From NCBI GenBank assembly GCA_028583605.1, contig CM053329.1, positions 36,951,992-37,015,991 on the forward strand: a stretch of 64,000 bases of DNA, given 5' to 3'. The notes beneath the pieces are model-generated. The model made no database searches, was not told the DNA's origin, and saw only the letters and a program-made list of their open reading frames with translations. A program made the position numbers and the translations under genes. Below, one piece after another: positions 34,901 through 47,780 of this stretch. The DNA is from Dastarcus helophoroides (lineage: Eukaryota > Arthropoda > Insecta > Coleoptera > Bothrideridae). Position 1 is the stretch's first letter. Each line of letters starts with the position of its first letter.

Positions 34901-37900
34901 CAGCCAAAAATAATTACACACAGCTCGGAGACCAGTGAAATCAAAGAAGATTAAATGATCTAAGAGTACTTTATAATAGGATCGCTGAGACAAAAATTAT
35001 TGAACTACGTGGATGTTTGTAAAATGGAGAAAAAAATATTGAATTGCGTGGTTTTCAAAAGGAAAAAGAAACTTCGAAATCGATGGGTTTCTCCAAGAGG
35101 ACCATTTTATTTTGAACAACGATAATTCAGCCAAAAATAATTACACACAGCTCGGGGACCAGTGAACTTAAATATGATTAAATTATCTAAGAGTACTTTA
35201 TAACAGGATTGCTGAGACAAAACTAAGTGGATGTTTTTAAAGTAACAAAAAATATTGAATTGCGTGGTTTTTAAAGTGAAAAAGAAACTTCGAAATGGAT
35301 GAGTTTCTCAAAGAGGACCATTTTATTTTGAACAACGATAATTCAGCCAAAAATAATTACACACAGCTCGGGGACCAGTGAAATTAAAGAGGATTAAATG
35401 ATCTAAGAGTACTTTATAATAGGATCGCTGAGACAAAAATTATTGAACTACGTGGATGTTTTTAAAATGGAGAAAAAAATATTGAATTGCGTGGTTTTCA
35501 AAAGGAAAAAGAAACTTCGAAATCGATGGGTTTCTCAAAGAAGACCATTTTATTTTGAACAACGATTATTCAGCTAAAAATAATTACACACAGCTCGGGG
35601 ACCAGTGAACTTAAAGAGGATTAAATTATCTAAGAGTACTTTAAAACAGGATTGCTGAGACAAAACTAAGTGGATGTTTTTAAAGTGAAAAAAAATATTG
35701 AATTGCGTGGTTTTCAAAGTGAAAAAGAAACTTCGAAATGGATGGGTTTCTCAAAGAGGACCATTTTATTTTGAACAACGATAATTCAGCCAAAAATAAT
35801 TACACACAGCTCGGGGACCAGTGAAATTAAAGAAGACTAAATGATCTAAGAGTACTTTATAATAGGATCACTGAGACAAAAATTATTGAACTACGTGGAT
35901 GTTTTTAAAATGGAGAAAAAAATATTGAATTGCGTGGTTTTCAAAAGGAAAAAGAAACTTCGAAATCGATGGGTTTCTCCAAGAGGACCATTTTATTTTG
36001 AACAACGATAATTCAGCCAAAAATAATTACACACAGCTTGGGGACCAGTGAAATTAAAGAAGCCTAAATGATCTAAGAGTACTTTATAATAGGATCGCTG
36101 AGACGAAAATTATTGAACTACGTGGATGTTTTTAAAATGGAGAAAAAAATATTGAATTGCGTGGTTTTCAAAAGGAAAAAGAAACTTCGAAATCGATGGG
36201 TTTCTCCAAGAGGACCATTTTATTTTGAACAACGATAATTCAGCCAAAAATAATTACACACAGCTCGGGGACCAGTGAACTTAAAGATGATTAAATTATC
36301 TAAGAGTACTTTATAACAGGATTGCTGAGACAAAACCAATTGGATGTTTTTAAAGTGGAAAAAAATATTGAATTGCGTGGTTTTCAAAGTGAAAAAGAAA
36401 CTTCGAAATGGATGGGTTTCTCAAAGAGGACCATTTTATTTTGAACAACGATAATTCAGCCAAAAATAATTACACACAGCTCGGGGACCAGTGAACTTAA
36501 AGATGATTAAATTATCTAAGAGTACTTTATAACAGGATTGCTGAGACAAAACCAAGTGGATGTTTTTAAAGTGGAAAAAAATATTGAATTGCGTGGTTTT
36601 CAAAGTGAAAAAGAAACTTCGAAATGGATGGGTTTCTCAAAGAGGACCATTTTATTTTGAACAACGATAATTCAGCCAAAAATAATTACACACAGCTCGG
36701 GGACCAGTGAACTTAAAGATGATTAAATTATCTAAGAGTACTTTATAACAGGATTGCTGAGACAAAACTAAGTGGATGTTTTTAAAGTGGAAAAAAATAT
36801 TGAATTGCGTGGTTTTCAAAGTGAAAAAGAAACTTCGAAATGGATGGGTTTCTCAAAGAGGACCATTTTATTTTGAACAACGATAATTCAGCCAAAAATA
36901 ATTACACACAGCTCGGGGACCAGCGAACTTAAAGATGATTAAATTATCTAAGAGTACTTTATAACAGGATTGCTGAGACAAAACCAAGTGGATGTTTTTA
37001 AAGTGGAAAAAAATATTGAATTGCGTGGTTTTCAAAGTGAAAAAGGAACTTCGAAATGGATGGGTTTCTCAAAGAGGACCATTTTATTTTGAACAACGAT
37101 AATTCAGCCAAAAATAATTACACACAGCTCGGGGACCAGTGAAATTAAAGAAGACTAAATGATCTAAGAGTACTTTATAATAGGATCGCTGAGACAAAAA
37201 TTATTGAACTACGTGGATGTTTTTAAAATGGAGAAAATAATATTGAATTGCGTGGTTTTCAAAAGGAAAAAGAAACTTCGAAATCGATGGGTTTCTCCAA
37301 GAGGACCATTTTATTTTGAACAACGATAATTCAGCCAAAAATAATTACACACAGCTCGGGGACCAGTGAACTTAAAGAGGATTAAATTATCTAAGAGTAC
37401 TTTATAACAGGATTGCTGAGACAAAACTAAGTGGATGTTTTTAAAGTGGAAAAAAATATTGAATTGCGTGGTTTTCAAAGTGAAAAAGAAACTTCGAAAT
37501 CGATAAGTTTCTCAAGAAGGACCATTTTATTTTGAACAACCACAATTCAGCTAAAAATAATCGTACACAGTTCGGGGACCAGTTAAATAAAAATGGATTA
37601 AATTATCGAAGAGTACTTTATAATAGGATCGCTGAGACAAAAATTATTGAACTAGGTGGATGTTTTAAAATTGGAAAAAAAATTGAATTGCGTGGTTTTC
37701 AAAATAAAAACGAAACTTCGAAATCGATGAGTTTCTCAAAAAAGGACCATTTTATTTTGAACAACGATAATTCAGCTAAAAATAATCATGCACAGCTTGG
37801 GGACCACTGAAATTAAAGAGAATTAAATTATCGAAATATTCTTTATAAAAGGATCGCTGGGACAAAAATTATTGAACTACGTGGATGTTTTTAAAGTGGG

Positions 37901-40130
37901 GAAAAAAATATTGAATTGCGTGGTTTTCAGGGGGAAAAAGAAACGTCGAAATCGATGGGTTTCTCAAAAAGGACCATTAATTTTGAATAACGATAATTCA
38001 GCTAAAAATAATCATACACAGCTTGGGGACCACTGAAATTAAAGGGGATTTAATTATCGAAATATACTTTATAATAGGATCGCTGAGACAAAAATTATTG
38101 AACTGCGTGGATGTTTTTAAAGTGAAGAAAAAAATTTTGTAATCCATGGTTTTCTTAAAAAATGACTTTTTTAATTTGAACGACGATAACTCAGCCAAAA
38201 ATAATCGTATAGAACTCGGAGACCAGTAAAACTAAAGAGTTATACTAGAAGCACTATATAGTAGAATCGCTAAGAAAAATTATTGAACTATGTGGATCTT
38301 TTTTAATTCGAAAAAATTTTGAAATCGATGGTTTTCTCAAAAAATGACCTTTTCATTTTAAACCACGACAACTCGGCAACAAATCATCGTACAGAGCTCG
38401 GAGATTAATCGGATTAAAAGGACTTAAATTATCTAGAGTAGTTTTACAATAGAACATTGAAGTAAAAATACTGAACCGCAGGGACTTTTTTAAAATGAAG
38501 AATAAATGTTGAAATCGATGGTTTTCTCAAAAATACCACTTTTATTTTAAAGGACGATCACTCAACGAGAAATCTTGAAGGTCAGTCCAACTAAAGAAAA
38601 TGAAATTATTTAGAAGAGCCTTATGATAGGATTAATGAAAAAAAGTTGCTGTGTGTACAGTGAAATTAAAGAGGATTAAATGATCTAAGAGCATTTTATA
38701 ATAAGATCACTGAGACAAAAATTACTACAAAAAAACTATGTGGATGTTTTAAAGCGAAGACAAAATTTTGAAATCCATGGTTTTCCCAAAAAATGACTTT
38801 TTTATTTTGAACGACGATAACTGAGCCAAAAATAATGGTATAGAGCTCGGAGACCAGTAAAATTAAGGAGGATTAAGTTATCCTAGAAGCACTTTATAGT
38901 AGAATCGCTAAGAAAAACTATTGAACTATCTGGATCATTGAAGTAAAAATATTGAACCAAAGGGACTTTTTTAAAGTGAAGTATAAATTTTGAAATCCAT
39001 GGTTTTCTCAAAAATACGACTTTTATTTTAAAAGCCGATCACTTAGGGAGAAGTCATCGTAAATACTTCAAAGGCCAGTCCAACTAAAGAAATTAAAATT
39101 ATTTAGAAGAGCCTTATGATAGGATTACTTAAAAAAAGTTACTCAAATATGTGTACGTTTTTAAAGACAAGAAAGAATTTAAATTTTTGATAGTTTCCTC
39201 AAATATTTTGAGCGACGATAACTCAGCAAAAAATCATTGTACAGTTGCTTGAAAGCCGTCCAACCCAAAGATTGTTTAGGAAAGTTATTTTAGGATCACT
39301 GTAAGAAACATATTGAATTTAAAGTCAAAAATAAATTTTGAAATCGATGGTTTTCTCAAAAATACGACTTTTGTTTTAAAGGACGATCATTCAGCGAAAA
39401 TTCATCGTACATACATCGAAGGCCAGTCCAACTAAAGAAAATGAAATTATTTAGAAGAGCCTTATGATAGGATTACTGAAAAAAATTACTAAAATGTTTG
39501 GACATTTTTAAAGACAAGAAAGAATTTGAATTTTCGATGGCTCCCTCAATTATTTTGAGCGACGATAACTCAGCAAAAAATCATTGTACAGTTGCTTGAA
39601 AACCATCCAACCCAAAGATTATTTAGGAGAGATAATAGGATCATTGAAAGAAAAATAATCAACTGCCTCGACCATTTAAACTCAAAAGAGAAATGTGGAT
39701 CTTCTATGGTTTTCTCAAAAAATAACTTTTTTTAATTTTAACGACGTTAACTCGGCAAAAAATTATCGTATAGAGCTTGGAGACCAGTCAAATTAACTAG
39801 GATTGAATCGTCTAGAGAAGCTTTATAATAGGACATTAGAAAAAAAATTGAACTACGTGGATGTTTTAAAAAATAAGAAAAAATTTAAAAGTCATTATTT
39901 TTCTTAAATAACTTTTATTTTGACTGACGATAACTCAGCAAAATACTATGATACTATGATACATCGAAGACCAGTTAAACTAAAGAAGATGAAATATCAT
40001 CGTGTAGGGTTCAAAAACCATTTAAACCAAAGAGGATTAAATTACCCAGAAGAGCTTTATGCACGATCTCTGGAAAAATTTATCTGTGTAGACATTTTTA
40101 CATTTTAGATAAATTTTGAAAATTTTCTCG
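31956..40130. repeat. ~217/227 bp satellite array, roughly 38 monomers, with a 1.89 kb higher-order duplication
   Basis: The landmark CACAGCTCGGGGACCAGTGA recurs through the block. Spacings near 33 kb read 217, 227, 216, 216 and 227: a short monomer (AAACTAAGTGGATG) and a long one carrying an extra ATTATTGAACTAC. Monomers from about 32.7 to 37.8 kb are near-identical, while both edges (32.0-32.6, 38.2-40.1) are strongly diverged. Diagnostic odd monomers at 32041-32720 reappear at about 33950-34615, offset about 1.88-1.90 kb. Noncoding. Confidence 0.93.
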
Positions 40131-40978
40131 TCTGATACTTTTCTTATGACAATTCGAAAATTACTGATGTAAAAAATGTTGAGCCCAAGATCTGAAAACT
40201 AGAAATTTGGAGCGTTAATTTGCTTTTTTTGTTTTTCTCTAAAACCATTTTTTAAAACCTTACCTATTTGGGACTTTTTAATATACTTTAAATTCTGTGA
40301 TTAGTGCAAGTTGCAGAGTGATTTTTTTGGAACTATTTGATATGAAATGCTACTAACTTCGTTTTTCAAAGTTGTCTCCATCCAGTGCAATAAAACACCC
40401 AAATTATTTAGGTAAATTAATGAAAATCTCGACCATTTGGAAAGCTAATTAATAACCTTAAAAATCATAATTAATGCTGATGATAGGTTACGTGTTGTTC
40501 ACTTACCTTTGGTGAAAACTTAAGACAATCGACCTTGATTTCGTTAACTTCATCCTCATTTGATCGTTACTTTTAGGATGGACTCTGTTGGTGCACAAAT
40601 ATTTAAGTATTTGTTTAGCTAAATTCGTTGGATCCAGTCTATTGTTGTTGTGTCAAATTGTAATTTAGAAAAATATAGAGTCTCGAAAAAGATTGGAAAG
40701 TTTAGTGTTTTCGTCCTAGTTTAGACTGTTTTGTATCCGATACCATCCTTCCAGTCAAAGCTTTATTAACGATGGAATTTCGTGCGGTTTATTTTACTTT
40801 AAAATGGAAAAATTTATAAATGCATCAATATAATACATCCGGTAGCTTATATTGATAACGATATTTTATCGTACTCATTGTTACCCATGCACATCTGTGC
40901 CTCGGTCGATGATATACAGCTGAAATACAAAAACGAAACCTCCAAGGGTAAAGCAAACAGTTAATAATTTTCACATCG
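40131..40978. other. Spacer between satellite and Toll 3' end
   Basis: About 40130-40290 matches the flank of the isolated satellite monomer at 49.3-49.6 kb. The rest looks single-copy. No gene seen. Confidence 0.5.
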
Positions 40979-41513
40979 TTTATTTATAATTCGTTTTCGA
41001 AGTGGTAAAAAATATACACATTAATAATTACAAAAATTAATAAACAAATAAATATATCTATGTACAGCAAATATACAAAAATAATACAAACGTACATCCG
41101 GAAAAGTCAATAAAAATCTAATGAGGACAGCTTGTAATAACTACAAGTTAAATATCAAAGTAAACACTTTGACTCAATTATCATATTCTTAAACGGATGG
41201 TAAAAATTTTATCCACAAATTACGCTCTTGTCATTATTTTCAGAATCGCAACCGACCAGATTTTCAGCTGATTCATCAAAGATTCAATAGCTAGAGATTC
41301 GATATTAGAAGAAAAATTCACCATTAGCGTTTAGTATCACAGAACTATTGGATATTTCCAAATATCAGGAAGACCATAGATCATTCTTGGCGCGAACCAC
41401 CTCAACAGATTTTCCTCGAAATTTTCCCGACATAACCGTTAATTACAAAATCTTACTTACATTATATTGTTTAAGTCCACATTTTTCATATAACCTAATC
41501 AGTCGAAACTTTA
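40979..41513 (-). other. Probable Toll 3' untranslated region with AATAAA signal
   Basis: AT-rich sequence directly after the Toll stop codon on the minus strand. An AATAAA hexamer lies at 40984-40979 within TTATAAATAAAC, giving a 3' UTR of roughly 550 nt. The signal is the first well-placed one next to a drop back into ordinary intergenic sequence, but other AATAAA matches exist farther on (for example near 40793-40788), so the real end could be longer. Confidence 0.4.
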
Positions 41514-41810
41514 TCACACAAGATAGGCCTGACCGGCGGCGTTGCCACCGCCGGTCGTTTGCATTACGACGTGGGGCCGCCAAGGTGGACCCCTCCTGCC
41601 TGAACCGCCTCTCTCCAGAGTGCTGTAATCCGAATCTATGCTGGAGTAGATGTGATCGGAGATCGGCCTTGGTTCTTGGCCGCGACGCATCGGCCTCGGT
41701 GAGGGGGTGGCCGTCGTCGCCGAGGAGTAGTTGGCGTCGTCTACTTCGGGGTGGACGCCTGCTGAGTAAGCCGGCGGGGGGAACATTTGCATCCCGGGCG
41801 AGGGAGGCGC
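41514..41810 (-). CDS. Toll receptor, last coding exon (C-terminal cytoplasmic tail)
   Basis: This exon encodes the final 98 residues of the same receptor, ending in AYLV and a TGA stop at 41514-41516. It begins after a pyrimidine-rich CCCTTGTTTCAG acceptor (AG at 41811-41812) and is phase 0, matching the upstream donor. The tail is rich in Pro, Ser, Gly and Arg and holds the motif HIYSSIDSDYSTLE, a tyrosine-containing signature I recognise from the tails of insect 18w/Toll-6/7/8 proteins. That motif, the shared strand and the matching phase link it to the exon at 62.8 kb across 21 kb. The exon is CpG- and GC-rich in an AT-rich setting. The open frame continues upstream of the acceptor to a Met at 41828, but those residues are probably intronic. 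The opposite strand is also open here by chance. Confidence 0.88.
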   Translation of the reverse strand, partial: APPSPGMQMFPPPAYSAGVHPEVDDANYSSATTATPSPRPMRRGQEPRPISDHIYSSIDSDYSTLERGGSGRRGPPWRPHVVMQTTGGGNAAGQAYLV

Positions 41811-41819
41811 CTGAAACAA

Positions 41820-42700
41820 GGGAGACATCCATTAAAGCAGCTGCAAAAACCCTTGGTTTTTAGAAAAAAATATCATCAGGGCAATAGCCAAGATGTAACG
41901 TTTGGGAGGATGTTTAAACCCATCTATATAATGAATTCAATAAATTATTTGTTAAACTTGAATTCAGCATCGTTGGACATTAAAATACTTTCGGAGTTTA
42001 GAAAAAATTAAAGCGCAAATATCCGAATCCGGCGCATCCACCAAAATGTGATTTTCAGCATTTCCTAATCAGTTTGTTAGATTTATTTGGATTATTTAAT
42101 GCAAAATTTTTATTAGGCAAATTAGAATCTATTCTTCCTTAAATATTAAAATAATTCTTGATCTGAGTTCTCTTTTAGGGATTCATAGGTCTAAATGGAA
42201 GAACTGATGTGGCTCTATTCGTTAAGATTAATTTTGGCAGGAACCACTTTAAATATCAAGTCGAAATTAATGCGAAATATTAAGCTCTATATTCACATAG
42301 CCTTGTAAAAAATTCAAAAATGCAACTACATTCCACAAAAATATACGAGCTTGCAAACTAATCAGTGCGTATTTGCTTTTTATTAGAATTTAAAAGCTAT
42401 TTCCAATTGGCTTGTTATCCTGAAATTTGGTACAAGGAAAGATTTCGTATTTTTAGTAATTAAACCATTTAAAAAAATCACAATTAGAAACTAATTCTAA
42501 TTTTATGAACTTCTGAGGGTCCCACAATAGTGTGTTTCATGACAAATGGCATAGAAGAGATAATAATTTTTTACGTCATTTTCCCTAATCGCAAAATGCT
42601 TGAACTTGTTATTGTAAACCAAAATATATTCTTACGCCAGTGAAAGTGAGTCGAACTAAGCAAAATATAAGAATTTTTATCCTATTGTCCCTATCCCTAT
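41820..42700. other. Intronic single-copy-like DNA next to the tail exon
   Basis: AT-rich sequence with no repeat, exon or RNA gene recognised. Confidence 0.5.
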
Positions 42701-45700
42701 CCTGTCCACTGATTATTTGTAATAGGCATATACCTAACTTAACATTTTTTGTCTAATAGAGGGCAATTGCTGGACATTGATTTTTTTCTATAATTATATA
42801 TCATCTGGTTACACTTGCGACAAATTTCAAGAATTTAGAAGCAATAGTACGGCCAAAAGAATTTATTTTAATAGACATCTGGTTTCGATCAATTTGGAAT
42901 TTTTTCACTTCAAATCTGCGGATCGTAATCCAATTTTTTTTAACTAATTCTTGATGTCTGAATCAAAATTAACTTAAATTAAACCAAGTAGCCATAAATT
43001 ATGTCAAATATTGCCCTGTTATTGAAGCAAGAATAGCTTAAAAATAAGCGAAAAATAGAAATATTAAAAAATGGCAATTTTTAAAATCGATCATATTTGC
43101 ATATAGTTTACTCCCAAAGCGGAGTTCTTTGTGGGGCACCATTTTTTTTCGATAATTGTGCATTAGTTGGTTGTATTTTAGACAAATTTTAACAACTTTG
43201 AAACAGTTGTATTTTCATATTTTCATAGAATATATAAATTCAACACAATTTATTTAACACACATGTTACTCTTTAAAATTAAAACTAACATTCGTCCAAT
43301 TTAAATATTAAAATCTAAATCTCTGTCTCGGAATTGACAAAATTTAACAGGTTAACGACAATTTAAATTAGAATTTAATAATTGCTGAAGGAGAACTACC
43401 AAAAGATAAATGAAAAATGAAAATTTCCGAAAAATACAATTTTTTAATTAAAATTAATTTTAAATAATTATATTTGCACCCATTTTATTCCCCCGAGAAG
43501 GAGTTCTCGTGAAGCATCGTTTCTTTCCCAAATTGTGAACTCTTTGACTACACTTCTGATAAATATCAGGAATTCTAAAAGTGTGGTACTTTCAGTAGAA
43601 TTTTTTTAACGTACATGTTAACTTCTGAATTTAAAACTCACAATCATGGTCCATTTGACCATCAAACTCTGGCTTAAAACTGGTCAAATTTAGCAAGATA
43701 GCGGCATTTAAATTAGGGTTTGATAATTACAGAAGTGAGGGACCTCAATAAATAAAAAGATCAAAATTTCAGAAAATTTTAATTCCTAAAATCAATCATA
43801 TTTGCACCCAGAGGGAGTTTCCATAAAACATCATTTTTTCCCATTTGTGAACTCTGTGACTGCACTGAGATAAATTTCAGGACTTTTAAATCTGTAGTAC
43901 TCTCATCAGAATTTATTCGACACACTGTATTTGAAACTGACAATCGTGGTACAATTTGAGTATCTTTGGCTCAAAACTGGTCAAATTTAGCAAGATAGTG
44001 GCCATCTAAATTAGAATTTGATCATTACCGAAAGAGCCAAAATAGTAAATAAAAAAGTACAAAATTTCAGAAAATTACAAGTTGTCAAATCGACCGCATT
44101 TACACAAGTTTTATTTGCAAAAAGGGGGACTGCTGTGGAGCCTTGGTTTTTATCCCCAATTGAAAAATCTTAGGACAAATTTTAAGGGTTTTGAAGCAAG
44201 AGTACTTTCAGTAGAATTTATTTAACACACTGATAGCTTCTGAATTTAAAAGTGATTCAATTTCAATATCAAAATCTATTACTCAGGCACAAAATTGGCC
44301 AAATTTAGCAAGTTAACCACCGTTTTTTTTAATGATTGTTAGTTATTAAAGAGAAAGACATCGAAAAATAAAAATTAAATTAAATTAAATTAAAGATAAA
44401 ATTAAAGTTTCAAAACACAACCATTTTCAATATAGATCATATTTGCTTCCATTTTATTACCTAAGGGAGGGCTCCCCTGAAGCATTGATTGTTTTTCCCC
44501 AATTGCGATCTCTTTGACTACATTTGAGCCAAATTTCAAGAATTTGGAAGCAATAGTACTTTCCGTACGATTTATTTAACACACTATTAGCTACTGAATT
44601 TAAAACTGAAAATCATGGTTAAATTTAAATATCGAAATCTAATACTCAGGCTCAACATTGATCAAATTTAGCAAACTAGTCACCATTTAAATTAGTGGTT
44701 GTTCATTATCGAAGAGAAGGACGCCAAAAAATAAAATAAAAATGAAAATTAAAAAAAAATACAATTTTTAATACAGATCATATTTGCTTCCATTTTACTT
44801 CCTATTTCCTTAGAGGGGGGGCCCCCTGAAGCTTTGATTTTTTTCCCCAATTGCGATCTCTTTTACTACACTTGAGACAAGTTTCAAGAATTTTAAAGCA
44901 ATAGTACTTTCAGGACGATTTATTATCTATTAGCTACTGAATTTAAAACTGAAAGTCGTGGTTCAATTAAAATATTGAAATCTAATACTCAGGCTCAACA
45001 TTGATCAAATTTAGCAAGCTATTCACCATTTAAATTAGTGGTTGATAGTTATCGAAGAGAAGGTGCCAAAAAACAAACTATAATTTAAAATTAAAAAAAA
45101 GATACAATTTTCAATACAGATCATATTTGCTTCCATTTTATTCCCTATTTCCTAAGGGAGGGCCCCCTGAAGCATGGATTTTTTTCCCCAATTGCGATCT
45201 CTTTCACTACACTTGAGAGAAATTTCAAGAATTTTGAAGCAATAGTACTTTCAGGACGATTTATTATCTATTGGCTACTGAATTTAAAACTGAAAGTCGT
45301 GGTCCAATTGAAATATTGAAATCTAATACTCAGGCTCAACAATGATCAAATTTAGCAAGCTCTTCACCATTTAAATTAGACGTTGATAGTTATCGAACAG
45401 AAGGCGTCAAAAAAACAAACTATAATTTAAAATTTAAAAAAAAATACAATTTTCAATACAGATCATATTTGCTTCCATTTTATTCCCTATTTTCTAAGGG
45501 AGGGCCCCCTGAAGCATTGATTTTTTTTCCCCAATTGCGATCTCTTTTACTACACTTGAGACAAATTTCAAGAATTTTGAAGCAATAGTACTTTCAGGAC
45601 GATTTATTATCTATTGGCTACTGAATTTAAAACTGAAAGTCGTGGTCCAATTGAAATATTGAAATCTAATACTCAGGCTCAACATTGATCAAGTTTAGCA

Positions 45701-47780
45701 AGCTATTCACCAATTAAATTAGAGGTTGATAGTTATCGAAGAGAAGGGTCCAAAAAAACAAACTATAATTTAAAATTAAAAAAAAGATACAATTTTCAAT
45801 ACAGATCATATTTGCTTCCATTTTATTCCCTATTTCCTAAGGGAGGGCCCCCTGAAGCATGGATTTTTTTCCCCAATTGCTGTTTCACTACACTTGAGAG
45901 AAATTTCAAGAATTTTGAAGCAACAGTACTTTCAGGACGATTTATTATCTATTGGCTACTGAATTTAAAACTGAAAGTCGTGGTTCAATTGAAATATTGA
46001 AATCTAATACTCAGGCTCAACATTGATCAAATTTAGCAAGCTATTCACCATTTAAATTAGAAGTTGATAGTTATCGAAGAGAAGGCTCCAAAAAAACAAA
46101 CTATAATTTAAAATTAAAAAAAAAGATACAATTTTCAATACAGATCATATTTGCTTCCATTTTATTCCCTATTTTCCAAGGGAGGGCCCCCCTGAAGCAT
46201 TGATTTTTCCCCCAATTGCGGTCTTTTATTACACTTCATAAGACAAATTTCAAGAATTTTAAGGCAACAGTACTTTTAGTAGGATTTATTTAACACAGTA
46301 TTAGCTGCTGAATTTAAAACTGAAACTCGTGGTTTAATTTAAATATGGAAATCTAATACTCAGGCTCAACATTGATCAAATTTAGCAAAGCTAGTCACCA
46401 TTTAAATTAGTGGTTGATAATAATTATCTAAGAGAAGACGCCAAAAAATAAACTAAAAATTAAAATTAAAAAAATTACATATGTCAATACAGATCATATT
46501 TGCTTCCATTTTATTCCTTAATACGGGGCTCCCCGGAAGCATTGATTTTTTCCACCATTTACGAACTCTTTGACTACATTTGTGACAAATTTCAAGAATT
46601 TTAAAACAACAGCACTTTCAACAAAATTTATTTAACATGCATGCCTTAGGGTAGGTACCATCTCCTGAAATACTGAAAGCTGTGGTTCAATTTGTTTAAC
46701 AAAATATAAACCTCTGACTTAAAATAAATTAAATTTAATAAGTTGGCGATCATTTGGTTTACAACTTGATAATTAATCCAAGGACGACACCCCAAAAACA
46801 AACGAAAAATAAAAATTTCAGAAAATTTCAACTTCCAAAATCGACGATATTAGCAACTACTTGATTCCCTAAAACGGGGCTACTGTGGTAGATCGATTTT
46901 TTCCCCCAATTGCGCACTCTTCGACTACACTTGTGACAAATTTCAAGAATTTTGAAACAATAGTACTTTCAGCAGAATTTATTTAACATACATGTCTGCT
47001 TCTAAATTTAAAACTAAAAGTCGTGGTTCAATTTGAATATTAAAAAGTAAATCACCGTTTTAAAATTGACAAAAGTTAGCAATTTAGCAATAATTTCAAT
47101 TAAAATTTGGTAATTACCAAAGAGAGAGACGCCAAAAAATAAACGAAAAAAAATCTAAATTCAAAATTTGCCATTTTTGAAGCTTTAGCTTCTGAATTTA
47201 AAATTGAAAGTCATGGTGCAATTTCTATAGCAAATTATAAATTTCCGTCTCAATTTGAATCAAATTTAATAATCCACCAATCATTTAGTGAAGAATATGA
47301 TAATTATCGAAGAAGACGACAAAAAATAAACAAAATTGAAAAAATTTCAATTTTTAAAATCGATCATATTTGCACCAAATTTATTTCCTACGAGGGGGCT
47401 ACGGTGAAGCACCAAATTTTTCCTCTAATTGCGAACTCTTTAGCCATACTTGTGCCAAAATTTAAGAATTTGGAACTAACAGATCTTTCAAGAAATTGAA
47501 TTTTACAAGCATCCTCTAGATCACAGCTTTTAAATTTAAAATGGGTGTTATTCCAAGATTTTCAGCAAATTTGGATTCTCTGGTTTAAGCTAACCAAACT
47601 GAAAATAGTCGTTATTTAATATAGATAGGGGATGACTATTGAAGTAAATAAATGACGAACCATTACGATAATTAAAAAAAATAATGTTCGAAATCGTATC
47701 CACTTATAAAAACGAGATCCTTTAAGCGTGGATTTTTTTTCATAATTATCCACTACTAGACCACAAAATAAGTACTATTA
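42700..47780. repeat. ~345 bp tandem array in the Toll intron, about fourteen copies
   Basis: GATCATATTTGC(T/A)(T/C)CC recurs at about 43086, 43460, 43797, 44093, 44447, 44769, 45119, 45463, 45807, 46144, 46492, 46843 and 47351 (outer ones altered). The central units (44.4-46.5 kb) are most alike, sharing CAGGCTCAACATTGATCAAA and a GGGAGGGCCCCCTGAAGCAT block. Ends are diverged, as in the satellite at 32-40 kb. Confidence 0.9.

Noticed and set aside
31956..40130. CRISPR-like appearance of regular repeats
   Set aside because: No short repeats with unique spacers: the whole 217/227 bp monomer is repeated, which is eukaryotic satellite DNA.
41348..41863. 171-codon plus-strand open frame over the Toll tail exon
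   Set aside because: It is antisense to the GC-rich tail exon, which leaves several frames open by chance; the minus-strand frame with the HIYSSIDSDYSTLE motif and splice acceptor is the real one.
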